64,000 bases of DNA from Oceanisphaera sp. IT1-181 (GTDB lineage Bacteria; Pseudomonadota; Gammaproteobacteria; Enterobacterales; Aeromonadaceae), in assembly GCF_033807535.1 (NCBI RefSeq), contig NZ_CP136856.1, positions 2,351,001 to 2,415,000 of the forward strand, read 5' to 3'. Made by a program: the position numbers and the translations under genes. The notes below the pieces were generated by a model, which had not been told where the DNA came from, ran no database searches, and saw nothing but the letters and a program-made list of their open reading frames with translations. Positions 23,090-32,325 of the stretch are shown in pieces; position 1 is the first letter of the stretch, and every line of letters starts with the position of its first letter.

Positions 23090-24175
23090 TTAGTTGCTAG
23101 CGCTCGTCGCCAACTCAGCTCTATTGGCATCGCGCTTGAGCTTAAAGGGCGCCACGATTAACGCGAAGACTAAGAATAAGCCTAAGTACCCAATTAACGG
23201 ATAGAAGAAGGCGACCAACTTGGTAAAGCCGGCAAAGCTGGCGATAAAGCCAATCAGCAAGGTGGCGATACTAAAGCGGTTGGCGGCTGGGGTACGCATC
23301 TCTACAAAGCGGGCCACAAAGGCATAGAACATGCCGGCACCTGTACTGAAGATCATGCCAAACAGCACAAATGACATGCCGGTGGCCAACCAAGGCGAAA
23401 TGCCATCGATAATTTTTAATAACGGCAACGCATAACCGCCGATGTTGTCGATTTGCGAGAACATGGCCAGGTGGCTGATCATAATCAACACGCCCACCCC
23501 TAAGCCACCCAGCAAACCGCCCCACTTGGCGATGTTTTCATTTTTCTCGGCGCCACCCATCACCAATGACATGGCCGCACCCACGGCAATGTTAAATGAC
23601 ACATAGTTAACGGCTGAGATCAGCCAATGCGGCAAGGTAGACTCCATGCTTTCGGCTATGGGAGCTAATTCGGCAAAGGTGCGATCCATAGTAAATACGC
23701 TGTAACCACAAATTAAGACCAGCGCCAGCACTAAAAATGGCGTTATGCTGCCAATCAGTGCCACTACTCTTTGTACTTTGAGCATTAAGGTGGCGCCCAT
23801 TAATAGGGTCATGACCACGCTGCCGATGTAAGCTGGAATGCCAAATTGCTGATTAAGCGTAGAGCCGGCGCCCGCTATCATGACCACGCCCACGCCAAAC
23901 AGGGTAAAGATAAGGATGTAGTCGACGATAACGCCTAAGTGGCGGCCGCTGATCTGATAAATAACAGTTTTATGAGAATGAGCCTGAGTGCGACTGCCCA
24001 GCGTGGTGAGCATCATGCCTAAATAGGCAAACAAGGCGGTGGCGACCACGGCGGCGGCGGTGCCCATATAACCAAAGCTGGTAAAGTATTGCAGTACTTC
24101 TTGGCCTGAGGCAAAACCGGCGCCCACTATTACACCAATGAAAGCACTGGCCATTCGGCAAATTTTCCACATCAT
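23090..24175 (-). CDS. YkvI-family membrane transporter (LeuT-fold type)
   Basis: This is a 361-residue polytopic inner-membrane protein with about ten hydrophobic helices. The N terminus SAFIGVIVGAGFASGQEVLQYF is typical of the COG3949/YkvI group, a branch of the amino acid-polyamine-organocation/LeuT-fold transporters with no firmly known substrate. Other signatures are NYVSFNIAVGAAMSLVMG in the middle and GMIFSTGAGMFYAFVARF. AGGGGA precedes the start. It is a single-gene unit with its own terminator. Confidence 0.8.
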   Translation of the reverse strand: MMWKICRMASAFIGVIVGAGFASGQEVLQYFTSFGYMGTAAAVVATALFAYLGMMLTTLGSRTQAHSHKTVIYQISGRHLGVIVDYILIFTLFGVGVVMIAGAGSTLNQQFGIPAYIGSVVMTLLMGATLMLKVQRVVALIGSITPFLVLALVLICGYSVFTMDRTFAELAPIAESMESTLPHWLISAVNYVSFNIAVGAAMSLVMGGAEKNENIAKWGGLLGGLGVGVLIMISHLAMFSQIDNIGGYALPLLKIIDGISPWLATGMSFVLFGMIFSTGAGMFYAFVARFVEMRTPAANRFSIATLLIGFIASFAGFTKLVAFFYPLIGYLGLFLVFALIVAPFKLKRDANRAELATSASN

Positions 24176-24364
24176 CGTCTAATAATCCCCTAGAGAGCTA
24201 GTCAGCTAAACGCAGATAGCGTGTTTAGACCAAAGATACTGTTGCAGCATCCATAATGCGCAAGACCTTAACAGAATGTTAAGCAAATACACATAAGACT
24301 TTAGTGGATTGTGATCACGTGCACTGGTCGCGCTTAGCATACACACTGCATATCAGCTGAAAAA

Positions 24365-25414
24365 TCAAGGCGGTGGCTCAAGCCCAGCTTGAATAAGAGT
24401 ATAAGGCCTGTAGCTGGGCACATGCTGCCAACGCAGCCACACAGCATCATCGATAGTGACGCCCACCGACCGCTCACCGGCTTCACCTGTATATAAGCTG
24501 CGATAAAAACGGCCGTCGCCTTGATGAAACCAACGCCGATAATGACGATAAAATCCGGCGAGAAACTGGTGATACGAGTCGGTAGGTGCGGTTATCCACG
24601 GGTTTTCAGCGGGCTGTATGGCGTCCAACACTAGGCCCGCAGCACTGGCTTTTTGCTGCATCCACGCCAGTGCTAAATCCGCTAAAGGATCATTAATATA
24701 TCCGCCGCCCACATTGGCATGAGCCCCAATAAACCACCGTTGCTCCACTATTTTTTGTGCGGGCTTTTTTTGGCCGTTGGGGCTGGTCCAAGGCACTGTG
24801 TTGTACACGGCTCTGTGCTCGTCTAGGGCGATGGCTTGGTATGCCCGCTCCACTATTTTTGACAGCCGAGTGTCATGCCAAGCATAAGTACCGCGCTCCG
24901 AGAGCAAGGTGCCCGGTATACCCAAGGCGCCGACGGTGTCCCACACGCCCAGCAGGTGTATCTTAATTTCTTGACTGTATTGGCGCCTAAATTGTTGGCA
25001 TTGCTCGCCATCGGGCGCGGCGCTTTTATTCCGATATAAGCGCTCAGCCTCAGCCAGTTGGATGGGCGTGACTATGTGCAGCAAACCGCATTTTCGGATC
25101 ATACCCACCATGCTACGCGCGGTATAAGCGCCACGGCTAAATCCAAACACCCACACTTCATCACCAGGACGATAATGGCGCGCCAGCCAATCGTAACCTT
25201 GCAGTAGGTTTTTGCTCAAGCCCACACCAAATAATCCGCCCATTAGCCGAGTCGCACCCGTGGTGCCCACTCCTGGGCTGTAAAAAAATCGCTGGCGTTG
25301 CGGGCCCGCAAACGGCGCTATGCTGCGCGCCAGCTTGATAACGTTGGTGTTGTGCTGTGGGTCGTTCCAAGTGCCATCAAACAGCAGCACTAATCGCTGT
25401 GGCTGATAAGACAT
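24365..25414 (-). CDS. DUF2235-domain alpha/beta hydrolase (Tle1-like)
   Basis: The 349-residue protein carries LVLLFDGTWND at its N terminus, GVGTTG, the nucleophile elbow GFSRGAYTAR near residue 98, HLLGVWDTVGALG with a probable catalytic aspartate, and QRWFIGAHANVGGGY with the histidine region. This is the DUF2235 fold shared with type VI secretion phospholipase effectors (Tle1) and with housekeeping hydrolases. No VgrG, immunity gene or signal peptide is nearby, so an effector role is not supported. I chose the ATG at 25414 over 25429 because GGAGAG is correctly spaced from it. Confidence 0.8.
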   Translation of the reverse strand: MSYQPQRLVLLFDGTWNDPQHNTNVIKLARSIAPFAGPQRQRFFYSPGVGTTGATRLMGGLFGVGLSKNLLQGYDWLARHYRPGDEVWVFGFSRGAYTARSMVGMIRKCGLLHIVTPIQLAEAERLYRNKSAAPDGEQCQQFRRQYSQEIKIHLLGVWDTVGALGIPGTLLSERGTYAWHDTRLSKIVERAYQAIALDEHRAVYNTVPWTSPNGQKKPAQKIVEQRWFIGAHANVGGGYINDPLADLALAWMQQKASAAGLVLDAIQPAENPWITAPTDSYHQFLAGFYRHYRRWFHQGDGRFYRSLYTGEAGERSVGVTIDDAVWLRWQHVPSYRPYTLIQAGLEPPP

Positions 25415-25539
25415 AGGCAAGCTCTCCATTTATATGCTTACACTGAGCCTATGTCAGTTGGCAAGAAATGCCGTGTTTAGGGCTGGGAGCTATAAAAGAC
25501 CGTCACTTGGAGCCGGCAACTGTTGTGAAACGTCGTGTT

Positions 25540-25995
25540 TTGTAGCCCGCCGTCTCTTTGGTAAAGAGGACTTCGCGGGGCCAGCGCAGCTGGATAGTAT
25601 TAAAGATTTACGCCTGCGGCATAATGCGAGAACGAGTGTTCGCCTACAAAACCAAAACCGAGATCCTGATTTTCATCAGGAAGACGGCTAAAACAACACA
25701 CCGCACTTTGCCGTCATACTGGGCTTGCCCCAGTATCTAGTTTTGATTATTAAGCCTTAAACCAAGATCCTGACGTGCGTCAGGATGACGGCAGAAACAT
25801 AAACTCGTTTTTGTAGCCCCAGCTTTGAGCTGCGGGTTCTGAGAAGTAGGGCTGTTTTAAAACATAAAACCGTGGCGAAGTCCTCTTTATTAAAGAGACG
25901 GCCACACTACAGAAATAATCGTGTTTTGTAGCTGCCCGTCTCTTTGATAAAGAGGACTTCGGCAGGCCAGCGTAGCTGGATATAAAGTATTGAAG
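25540..25995. repeat. Family B and A repeats between DUF2235 and thioredoxin-like genes
   Basis: Family B hairpins (CCGTCTCTTTGGTAAAGAGG, CCAGCGCAGCTGG, GCCTGCGGCATAATGCGAG) occur at about 25540-25650, 25860-25915 and 25925-25985. A family A copy in reverse orientation lies at about 25655-25735, and a half copy at 25765-25792. No gene is visible in the 620-bp gap. Confidence 0.75.
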
Positions 25996-26052
25996 TTCAC
26001 AGTGTATCTACAGATGAACAACACCAAAGTTAATTTAGAGGCTTTTTAAACG

Positions 26053-26391
26053 ATGCAATGTGTGACGAGTCAGGAACAATTAGCTACTTTGTTGGCCGAG
26101 CATTCAGCAGTGCTAGTGCTGTATGGCGGGAAGGCTTGCGGTGTGTGTCAGACGCTAAAGCCTCAACTGCAACGGTTGCTGGCCGAGCAGTTTCCGCTTA
26201 TGCAGGCCTGCTATGTCGACTGCCAAACCACGGGCAGCGCTTTGTGCGCTCAGCAAGGTATTATGGCGTTGCCAGTGGTGCAGATTTGGTTTGAAGGCCG
26301 TCGATTTACCGAGTTTTTTAAAGTGTTTGCGGTGGCCGATATTAGCGCCGCTCTCGCCCGCCCTTATCAGCTCATGTTTAGCGCCGATTGA
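26053..26391 (+). CDS. Thioredoxin-like protein with CGVC motif
   Basis: The 112-residue cytoplasmic protein has a thioredoxin fold: a beta strand SAVLVLYGG, the redox motif C29-G-V-C32 followed by QTLKPQL, YVDCQ, and the cis-proline IMALPVVQIWF. A third cysteine lies just after the active-site helix. CGVC replaces the usual CGPC, so redox potential may differ. It has no signal peptide. It stands alone between repeat-rich gaps. It probably reduces or buffers a disulfide partner, but the partner is unknown. Confidence 0.8.
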   Translation: MQCVTSQEQLATLLAEHSAVLVLYGGKACGVCQTLKPQLQRLLAEQFPLMQACYVDCQTTGSALCAQQGIMALPVVQIWFEGRRFTEFFKVFAVADISAALARPYQLMFSAD

Positions 26392-26399
26392 GGCACTTG

Positions 26400-26780
26400 C
26401 TAATAATTCGTCAGGCCAGCGTAGCTGGATGGGTATGTTTAAAACCTAAAAACTAGATCCTGATGGTCATCAGGATGACGGCATAAGTGCGAGATCCTGA
26501 TTTTCATCAGGAAGACGGCTGAAACATAAACTCGTCTTTGTAGCCCGCAACTTGTTCGCGGGGCCAGCGAAGCTGGATGGATTTAAAGATTTACACCTGC
26601 GGCGTAATGCGAGAACACCTCTAATCGTAAACAAGTCGCCTACAAAAACCATATGTCTTGGGTAGAGGCTAATTTATTCGGCCGGTTATGTTCGTATCAA
26701 CTCAGAGATCCTGACCTACGTCAGGAAGACAGTGCCGCTGCGCGCCACCGGCCAGCTAAAGCGGCCTCTACACAAACCTA
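26400..26780. repeat. Family A/B repeats downstream of the thioredoxin-like gene
   Basis: The stretch contains a CCAGCGTAGCTGG hairpin at about 26415, family A halves in reverse at 26455-26520, a family B copy at 26535-26645, another A hairpin at about 26706-26732, and a GCCGGCTAAAGC-type block at 26735-26771. There is no gene. Confidence 0.7.
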
Positions 26781-26813
26781 AAAAAAAATCCTGAATCGAG
26801 TTCAGGAAGGCAG

Positions 26814-26845
26814 AAAAAACGCCGAACTTGCGGGTTCGGCGTTTT
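26814..26845 (-). terminator. Bidirectional-looking terminator downstream of the SDR gene
   Basis: Stem CGCCGAAC / GTTCGGCG with a six-base loop. On the minus strand it is followed by six T residues, and on the plus strand by TTTTGGTTT. It lies about 75 bases past the SDR stop. Confidence 0.75.
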
Positions 26846-26915
26846 GGTTTAGCTCGGTGCTTGGCGCCGGACTGTCATGCCGGGCTTGACCCGGTATCGG
26901 CGCTGTTTTTACAAA

Positions 26916-27692
26916 TCAATCTAGCGTTTGTACACCGCCGCCGTTCACAAACAGCACTTGGCCACTTACCCATTTAGAGATGGGGGCAGCAAAGTACAGC
27001 ACGGCACCGGCGATATCTTCTGGCTCCCCTAAACGCTTAATGGGCGTATGCGAGAGCATGGTGGCTTCAATTTCTGGCGTAAGTACGGACGCCAGCGCAT
27101 CAGTTCTTACCGCACCTGGGCCTACGGCATTCACGCGAATACCGGCAGGGCCGTAGTCGAATGCAAGGTTAGCGGTCATGTGGTTAATGGCCGCTTTAGA
27201 CGAGGCATAAGCACTAATAGCCGGGCTTTTATTAATGGAGCTCATGGATGACATATTAATGATGGAGCCATAACCGGCGTTTTCCATGTGCGGTGCGCAC
27301 AACTGAGCGAGTCGCCAGTTGCTAAATACGTTCAGCTGAAAGGTATGGGCAAACTGCTCAACGGTTAACGTGGCTGGGCTTTCACGACCGGCACCGCCGC
27401 CGCCTACGTTGTTCACCAAAATATTAATCTGGCCAAACTCGGCCAAGGTGGCATCAACTAAGCCGGTTAAATCTTCGTCTTTGGTCACGTCACAGGCTAC
27501 GGCTTTGGCCTTGCCACCGTCTTTACGAATTAACTCGGCGGTGGCCTCAGCGGCGTCTAAGTTAAAGTCGGCAACCACTATGCTGGCACCGTGGGCGGCC
27601 AGCATCTGACTGCAACCTTTACCAATGCCCTTGGCACCACCGGTGATAATGGCCACTTTACCCTTTAGATCAAACAAGCTTGCTGTGTTCAT
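26916..27692 (-). CDS. hdhA: HdhA-like short-chain dehydrogenase/reductase
   Basis: The 258-residue SDR has the cofactor motif TGGAKGIGKG (about 18-27), NNVGGGG, and the catalytic Ser in MSSMSS with YASSKAA supplying Tyr and Lys. The NVGGGGAG loop, SYASSKAA-like segment, TDALASVLTPEIEATMLSHT and SGQVLFVNGGGVQ ending closely follow E. coli 7-alpha-hydroxysteroid dehydrogenase as I recall it. A sterol or other alcohol substrate in this organism is not established. AAGGGA precedes the start. It is followed by a terminator and preceded by the serine hydrolase gene on the same strand with a 52-base gap. Confidence 0.75.
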   Translation of the reverse strand: MNTASLFDLKGKVAIITGGAKGIGKGCSQMLAAHGASIVVADFNLDAAEATAELIRKDGGKAKAVACDVTKDEDLTGLVDATLAEFGQINILVNNVGGGGAGRESPATLTVEQFAHTFQLNVFSNWRLAQLCAPHMENAGYGSIINMSSMSSINKSPAISAYASSKAAINHMTANLAFDYGPAGIRVNAVGPGAVRTDALASVLTPEIEATMLSHTPIKRLGEPEDIAGAVLYFAAPISKWVSGQVLFVNGGGVQTLD

Positions 27693-27744
27693 AATTTTTC
27701 CCTTTTGGGGTCATAAAAAAACAAGGCCTTCTTGCAACGGATTT

Positions 27745-29136
27745 CTAGCCCTTAGTCATCAAGTAGTCGGCCACTGCTTGGTAGGCGGGTAATGAGGTGC
27801 CGTCGTTGGCGCCATTGCCGGCTACCGGATGAGACGCAAAGCGAACCAGTACCATCTCTGCGGCGGGGTCTATGTATATCGTTTGGCCATGAACGCCACG
27901 GGCGGCAAAGGCCCCGTTTTTATTGTGCGTCACCCACCACATATCTCGATAGGACCAGCCTTCAAGTTGGCGATAATTAGCCTTGGCAAAGGCGTCTGGA
28001 TCACCGCCTTGTTGAATATCTTTAATGGCGGCGGCGGGTATAATTTGCTCGCCCTGCCACTGGCCTTGGTTACGAATAAGCTCCCCAAAGCGCGCCATAT
28101 CACGCAGGCCCGCGCTTAAACCACCACCGGCGAACGGAATACCCAGCTCATCCACCTGATAATAGGCGTCTTGCTCCATGCCAAGGCGCAGCCAGATTTT
28201 TTCCGATAACAGCTCCGCCACCGACTTATCCGTGACCCGTGAAATAACCCAGCCCAGCGCATCGCTGTTAATGGTTTTATAGTCAAAAGCGTCGCCGTGC
28301 TCGCCCTGCTTTTTCACCTGCATCAAGTATTCAAAGTAGCCAACTGGGCCTGTGTAGCCTTCGGGTTTAGGCAGTGGATTACCGGCTGCGGAATAAGCCC
28401 AAATTTCGGCATTGGGATCTGCATAGTCTTCGCTGTATTGCAGGCCTGTGGTCATGTCCATCACTTGGCGCACGGTGGCATCACCAAAGGCGGAGTCTTT
28501 TAGCTCAGGTACGTATTCGGCGACTTTTTTGTTCGGATCCAGCACACCTTCGGCGACCAAAATGGCCGCTAAAGTGCCAGTAAAAGATTTAGTGACCGAC
28601 ATGGCCGCATGCTTTTTGTTTTCCGCTAATGCGCCAAAGTAGCGCTCATAGACCACTTCGCCCTTATGCAGAATCAGCATGCCGTCGGTGTAATTGTGGC
28701 CTAGCGAGTCAGCAAAGCTCATGGACTGCTTGCTGTCCCAAGGGGTAAATTTCAGATTATCGATGGCCGCGTCTAACTTTTTGGAGACAGGCAGTGACAA
28801 TGGCGCACCTATGCCCCGCGAGACTTCAACGGTGGGCATAAATTGGCGCATGTGGCTTACGCTATAGCGCAGTGCTGGAAAGGTAAAAAAAGAGCCATCG
28901 GCCGCTTTTACGCGCTTATCCATCAAGGGTGGAAAACCCTGCATCCAGCCCATTTTGTTAGGGTCGCTGTCTTGGGCGGACAATAAGGCGGGCGTGGCAA
29001 TCACGGGGGCGGTGGCAATGGCGTGCGCACCCGTACTTAGCACTAACGCGGGCAATAATGCTAAGCCAAGACGACGTTTAGCGCCGCGGGTTGAACTGTT
29101 CTTAACTGATGTTTGACTGGGCTTTAATTCGCTCAT
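27745..29136 (-). CDS. Exported serine hydrolase, beta-lactamase/6-aminohexanoate hydrolase-like
   Basis: The 463-residue protein has a long basic N-region and hydrophobic segment ending in GAHA (about residue 39), suggesting export. The catalytic domain has S180-V-T-K183 (the SxxK motif), a Y-x-x-type region around MTTGLQYSEDYADP, INSDALGWVISRVTDKSVAELL and AARGVHGQTIYIDP near the C terminus. These fit class C beta-lactamase-fold hydrolases such as nylon-oligomer hydrolases or esterases, rather than true beta-lactamases. It lies 52 bases upstream of the SDR gene and may be co-transcribed. The substrate is unknown. Confidence 0.82.
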   Translation of the reverse strand: MSELKPSQTSVKNSSTRGAKRRLGLALLPALVLSTGAHAIATAPVIATPALLSAQDSDPNKMGWMQGFPPLMDKRVKAADGSFFTFPALRYSVSHMRQFMPTVEVSRGIGAPLSLPVSKKLDAAIDNLKFTPWDSKQSMSFADSLGHNYTDGMLILHKGEVVYERYFGALAENKKHAAMSVTKSFTGTLAAILVAEGVLDPNKKVAEYVPELKDSAFGDATVRQVMDMTTGLQYSEDYADPNAEIWAYSAAGNPLPKPEGYTGPVGYFEYLMQVKKQGEHGDAFDYKTINSDALGWVISRVTDKSVAELLSEKIWLRLGMEQDAYYQVDELGIPFAGGGLSAGLRDMARFGELIRNQGQWQGEQIIPAAAIKDIQQGGDPDAFAKANYRQLEGWSYRDMWWVTHNKNGAFAARGVHGQTIYIDPAAEMVLVRFASHPVAGNGANDGTSLPAYQAVADYLMTKG

Positions 29137-29418
29137 TAGCGCTCCTGCTGAGGGCTTAATCCGTGGTTAAAGGTAGCACCACCTCTTGGATGGCACTGGA
29201 GTCAGCTTACCTTAAGGTAGTGCCAACATAAAAATAAGCTCGCCCATTTTGAGTAAGCTAGAGGTGGGTAAGTTCAAGTGGGTCAGTTGGAGGTGAGTAC
29301 CTCAGGGTTAGATTCATCACTCTATGATAAAAGTAGCGGCTTATTAATCGTCTTGTTTACACTCTTATTAACAAGCATGCAGTTGCTAACCTTGCTGCGT
29401 AATTAACAGTTATAGATT

Positions 29419-29784
29419 TTATGGTGTGTTTTCAAACACCTTAACATAGAGCTTTTTATCTGCTTCGTTTAGCTCAACGCTATAGTTAATGGCCGTATTC
29501 AGGGTGTCGTTAAGGTTTTCATCTTTAATGGTCACGGCTAAGTCTGCGCTGCACACTAACGCACCGGTTTCGCTGTTCGTCTCTTGGGTATCGATACCCG
29601 TTAATTCGTAAGTAAACTCTACGCTGTCGTCTGCGCCAGTCTGCATTAACAAGGCGGAATTGACCGACTCTTTAACTAATTTTATGGTTGCGGGGGCATC
29701 ACACGCCACCTCAGTGGCGGGCTCTGAACAACCGCTCAGTGCCAGCAATACGCCTAAGCCTGATAACAGTAATCGATTCTTCAT
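29419..29784 (-). CDS. Small hypothetical lipoprotein
   Basis: This 121-residue protein has a lipoprotein signal MKNRLLLSGLGVLLALSGC (Cys19). The mature part is acidic, with two further cysteines (VACDAP, LVCSADL) and beta-strand-like alternation, ending VKVFENTP. I do not recognise a family. It stands alone, with AGAGATAG before the start, in a region otherwise empty of genes. The gaps on both sides (29137-29418 and 29785-30040) show nothing clear apart from short AT-rich stretches. Confidence 0.6.
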   Translation of the reverse strand: MKNRLLLSGLGVLLALSGCSEPATEVACDAPATIKLVKESVNSALLMQTGADDSVEFTYELTGIDTQETNSETGALVCSADLAVTIKDENLNDTLNTAINYSVELNEADKKLYVKVFENTP

Positions 29785-30041
29785 ATCTATCTCTGCTTCT
29801 ATTGTTGATGTAAAGAGCCACGTGCCATTTTTATGTAAAAAAATCAGGATGTTATTAGACTCATTCTGCGACTATGTCACCGCTAAATCAATGTTAAAAA
29901 TCGCGCTCTGCACCGCCGTTTAAGGCAGTTCATCACATGAGTTAATACCAACCCACCATGAGCGTAAATACTCTGTTGGACGCCAAGATTTCGCGTTAGC
30001 TTTACGCCGCTCCGCGCTCTGTTGTTATGCGCCCTTATTCT

Positions 30042-30130
30042 GTCTTTGCGAGCGTAGCGCGGCAATCCATGCTACAACGGCGCGGTACATAACTCTGGAT
30101 TGCCGCGTCGTTACACTCCTCGCAAGGACA
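30042..30130. repeat. Family C palindromic repeat, single copy
   Basis: TTTGCGAGCGTAGCGCGGCA begins the unit. CAATCCA / TGGATTG and CTCGCAA arms allow a long hairpin. A full family A copy follows at about 30160-30237. Confidence 0.8.
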
Positions 30131-30270
30131 AAGGGATGGGGCTCTGGCCTTTTTTATGACGTCATCCTGACGCACGTCAGGATCTCGTTTTGGTTTTAGT
30201 ACCAAGTGCGAGATACCGGATCTCGTCCGGCATGACGGCCAAGAAACTGGTGTGTTATGCCCTTATGCCG

Positions 30271-30651
30271 TCTTTGCGAGCGTAGCGCGGCAATCCACGC
30301 TACAACGGCGCGGTACATAACTCTGGATTGCCGCGTCGTTGCACTCCTCGCAAGGACAGAATGTTGTCTTTGCGAGCGTAGCGGCAATCCATGCTACAGC
30401 GGCGCGGTACATAACTCTGGATTGCCGCGTAGTTGCACTCCTCGCAAGGACAGAGTGTTGTTTTTGCGAGCGTAGCGCGGCAATCCACGCTACAACGGCG
30501 CGGTACATAACCATGGATTGCCGCGTCGTTGCACTCCTCGCAAGGACAGAGTGTGGTCTTTGCGAGCGTAGCGGCAATCCACGCTACAACGGCGCGGTAC
30601 ATAAACATGGATTGCCGCGTCGTTGCACTCCTCGCAAGGACAGAGTGTTGT
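30271..30651. repeat. Four tandem copies of family C (period 94-96 bp)
   Basis: Copies begin at 30271, 30367, 30461 and 30557. Each can fold through TTGCGAG / CTCGCAA and GCGGCAATCC / GGATTGCCGC arms. Copies 1 and 3 read GTAGCGCGGCAATCC, while copies 2 and 4 lack two bases (GTAGCGGCAATCC). The array therefore looks like a dimer of about 190 bp that duplicated. There are no unique spacers, so it is not a CRISPR array. Confidence 0.88.
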
Positions 30652-30692
30652 CTTTGCCAGATTGATCTTAGATATAAAACTCAGCGCGCCTT

Positions 30693-30725
30693 AAGAAAAA
30701 AGACCCAGCATTAAGCTGGGTCTGA
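30693..30725 (-). terminator. Intrinsic terminator after the CaCA antiporter gene
   Basis: On the minus strand, stem AGACCCAGC / GCTGGGTCT with a five-base loop is followed by a run of T residues, about 40 bases past the stop. Confidence 0.87.
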
Positions 30726-30765
30726 GTCTTTTAACTTTAAGTTTGATTTTAATCGGAAATAAGCA

Positions 30766-31743
30766 TTAAGCGGCGTTGATCACCCCTTGCGCCAACCAAC
30801 CGGTGTAAGCCAGATAAATGGCCAATAAGAGCGCGCCTTCATAGCGATTAATGCGCCCTGGCCGGCCTTTAAAGCCATAGCCCAATACAAACAACGACAA
30901 GGTCAGGCCTATCATCACCATAAAGTCACGGCTGATCACTTCACTGGCCACTGACATTGGGCTGATCACCCCCGCCAAGCCCACTACCGCTAAGGTGTTA
31001 AATAAGTTAGAGCCAATCACGTTACCGATGGCTAAGTCATGCTGATTTTTTCTAATCGCCACAATCGAGGAGGCTAACTCCGGCAGCGAGGTGCCGATGG
31101 CCACTATAGTGAGGCCGATGATTAAATCACTGACGCCAAATGCTTGGGCAATGTCTACTGCGCCCCACACCAACAACCGAGAGCTTGCCACCAGCAGTAA
31201 CAAGCCCACGACCAACCAAAACAACGCCGTTTTAGCGCTCATGGTGTTCTCTTCCAGCGCCTCTGCTTCATCGCCAGACAAACTGTCGGCGGGCTTTTTC
31301 ATGCCCTGTTTAATGCTCCAGCCCATAAACAGCACAAACACCACCAGCAAGATAATGGCATCGGTACGTGTGAGCATGCCGTTCCACACCAGTGCCAACG
31401 ACAGCAAGGTGATAAGTAATAAAACGGGCAGCTCTTTGCGCAGTACTTGGGAGTGCACCATGATGGGGCTTATCAGCGCCGTAATGCCCAAAATCAAGCC
31501 AATGTTGGCAATATTGGAGCCATAGGCATTACCCAAGGCTAAACCTGGATTACCTTGCACAGCGGCAATAATCGACACCACGATTTCTGGCGCTGAGGTG
31601 CCAAAACCCACGATCACCATACCAATCAATAACGGCGGCATGCCTGCATAACGGGCCGTGGCCGAGGCTCCGTCCACAAAGCGGTCGGCACTCCACACCA
31701 AAATAGCCAATCCCACTACGATGGCGGCAATAGACATCAGCAT
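30766..31743 (-). CDS. YrbG-like calcium/sodium antiporter (CaCA family)
   Basis: The 325-residue inner-membrane protein has about ten helices and the two inverted alpha-repeats that form the ion sites: GFGTSAPEIVVSIIAA with GNAYGSNIANIGL in the first half, and AIGTSLPELASSIVAI with GNVIGSNLFNTLAV in the second. The two halves are separated by a charged cytoplasmic loop (KKPADSLSGDEAEALEEN). AAGGAG is correctly spaced from the ATG at 31743. It is a single-gene unit with its own terminator. The physiological ion in bacteria is not settled. Confidence 0.9.
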   Translation of the reverse strand: MLMSIAAIVVGLAILVWSADRFVDGASATARYAGMPPLLIGMVIVGFGTSAPEIVVSIIAAVQGNPGLALGNAYGSNIANIGLILGITALISPIMVHSQVLRKELPVLLLITLLSLALVWNGMLTRTDAIILLVVFVLFMGWSIKQGMKKPADSLSGDEAEALEENTMSAKTALFWLVVGLLLLVASSRLLVWGAVDIAQAFGVSDLIIGLTIVAIGTSLPELASSIVAIRKNQHDLAIGNVIGSNLFNTLAVVGLAGVISPMSVASEVISRDFMVMIGLTLSLFVLGYGFKGRPGRINRYEGALLLAIYLAYTGWLAQGVINAA

Positions 31744-32203
31744 GATAACGCTCCTTGGTCGCTAGATTTTTGCCCGGCGCTTTCCCCTGCACTGTTCAGC
31801 GCACTTTCCCGCGCGTCTTTACAGATAAAAGCATCGGCATGGCGTATTAGGCCAGTATCGGATTTACAGAAAGTAATGGCAGTTTGCATAAAGACTCGTT
31901 GAGGGCGGGATTATAGATACCAGAGCCAAACTTAGTTCCCGCCCAGAGAATAAGTTTAACTCAGGTCTCACCAATTAAAGAGTCAATTGACCCTAAACAC
32001 CATCACCATAAGCTTGTGGCTTAGAGATTGTTGACGATGGTTTCGGCAGGCGCCGAACGGTTACTCCCCCAAGAGGCGCACATTGTGCCAGCTTGTTTGA
32101 TTTTTTAAAAGTGCGCTACCTTGCTCCCACACCCATCAACCAGACACTAACGAACCCAAAATGGCTTATATTTTTATTACTTTTCAGCCATTAACCCCAT
32201 TCA
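31744..32203. other. Gene-free gap upstream of nirK
   Basis: No gene, repeat family or clear terminator is visible in these 460 bases between the divergent antiporter and nirK genes. The stretch is AT-rich toward nirK. Confidence 0.5.
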
Positions 32204-32217
32204 TTGATCCACATCAG
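32204..32217. promoter_or_regulatory. FNR/ANR-type site upstream of nirK
   Basis: TTGATCCACATCAG matches TTGAT-N4-ATCAA at nine of ten specified bases and lies 109 bases before the nirK start. Oxygen-responsive FNR-family regulators control denitrification genes in many proteobacteria. Confidence 0.6.
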
Positions 32218-32325
32218 CTTTTATTGTTGGTGAATTTTGCATACTTACATCTAGGATGCTCATTTATAAAAGTAATGAAAAAAGCCGCTCGAATAAAAAG
32301 CTAACCACACAGCAGGGAGCACACT

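Noticed and set aside
24365..25414. DUF2235 protein as a type VI secretion phospholipase effector.
   Set aside because: No VgrG, PAAR, adaptor or immunity gene is nearby, and the domain also occurs in housekeeping hydrolases.
27745..29136. Serine hydrolase as a beta-lactamase resistance gene.
   Set aside because: SxxK is present, but the overall sequence resembles 6-aminohexanoate-hydrolase-like enzymes, and there is no AmpR neighbour or other sign of resistance function.
30263..30714. Several overlapping frames of 60-108 codons and an array that looks CRISPR-like.
   Set aside because: The frames are read through tandem palindromic repeats on both strands, and there are no unique spacers or cas genes.
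32253..32266. An NsrR-like half site (AGGATGCTCATTT) before nirK.
   Set aside because: It has an extra base in the core and no second half; evidence is too weak beside the FNR-type site.
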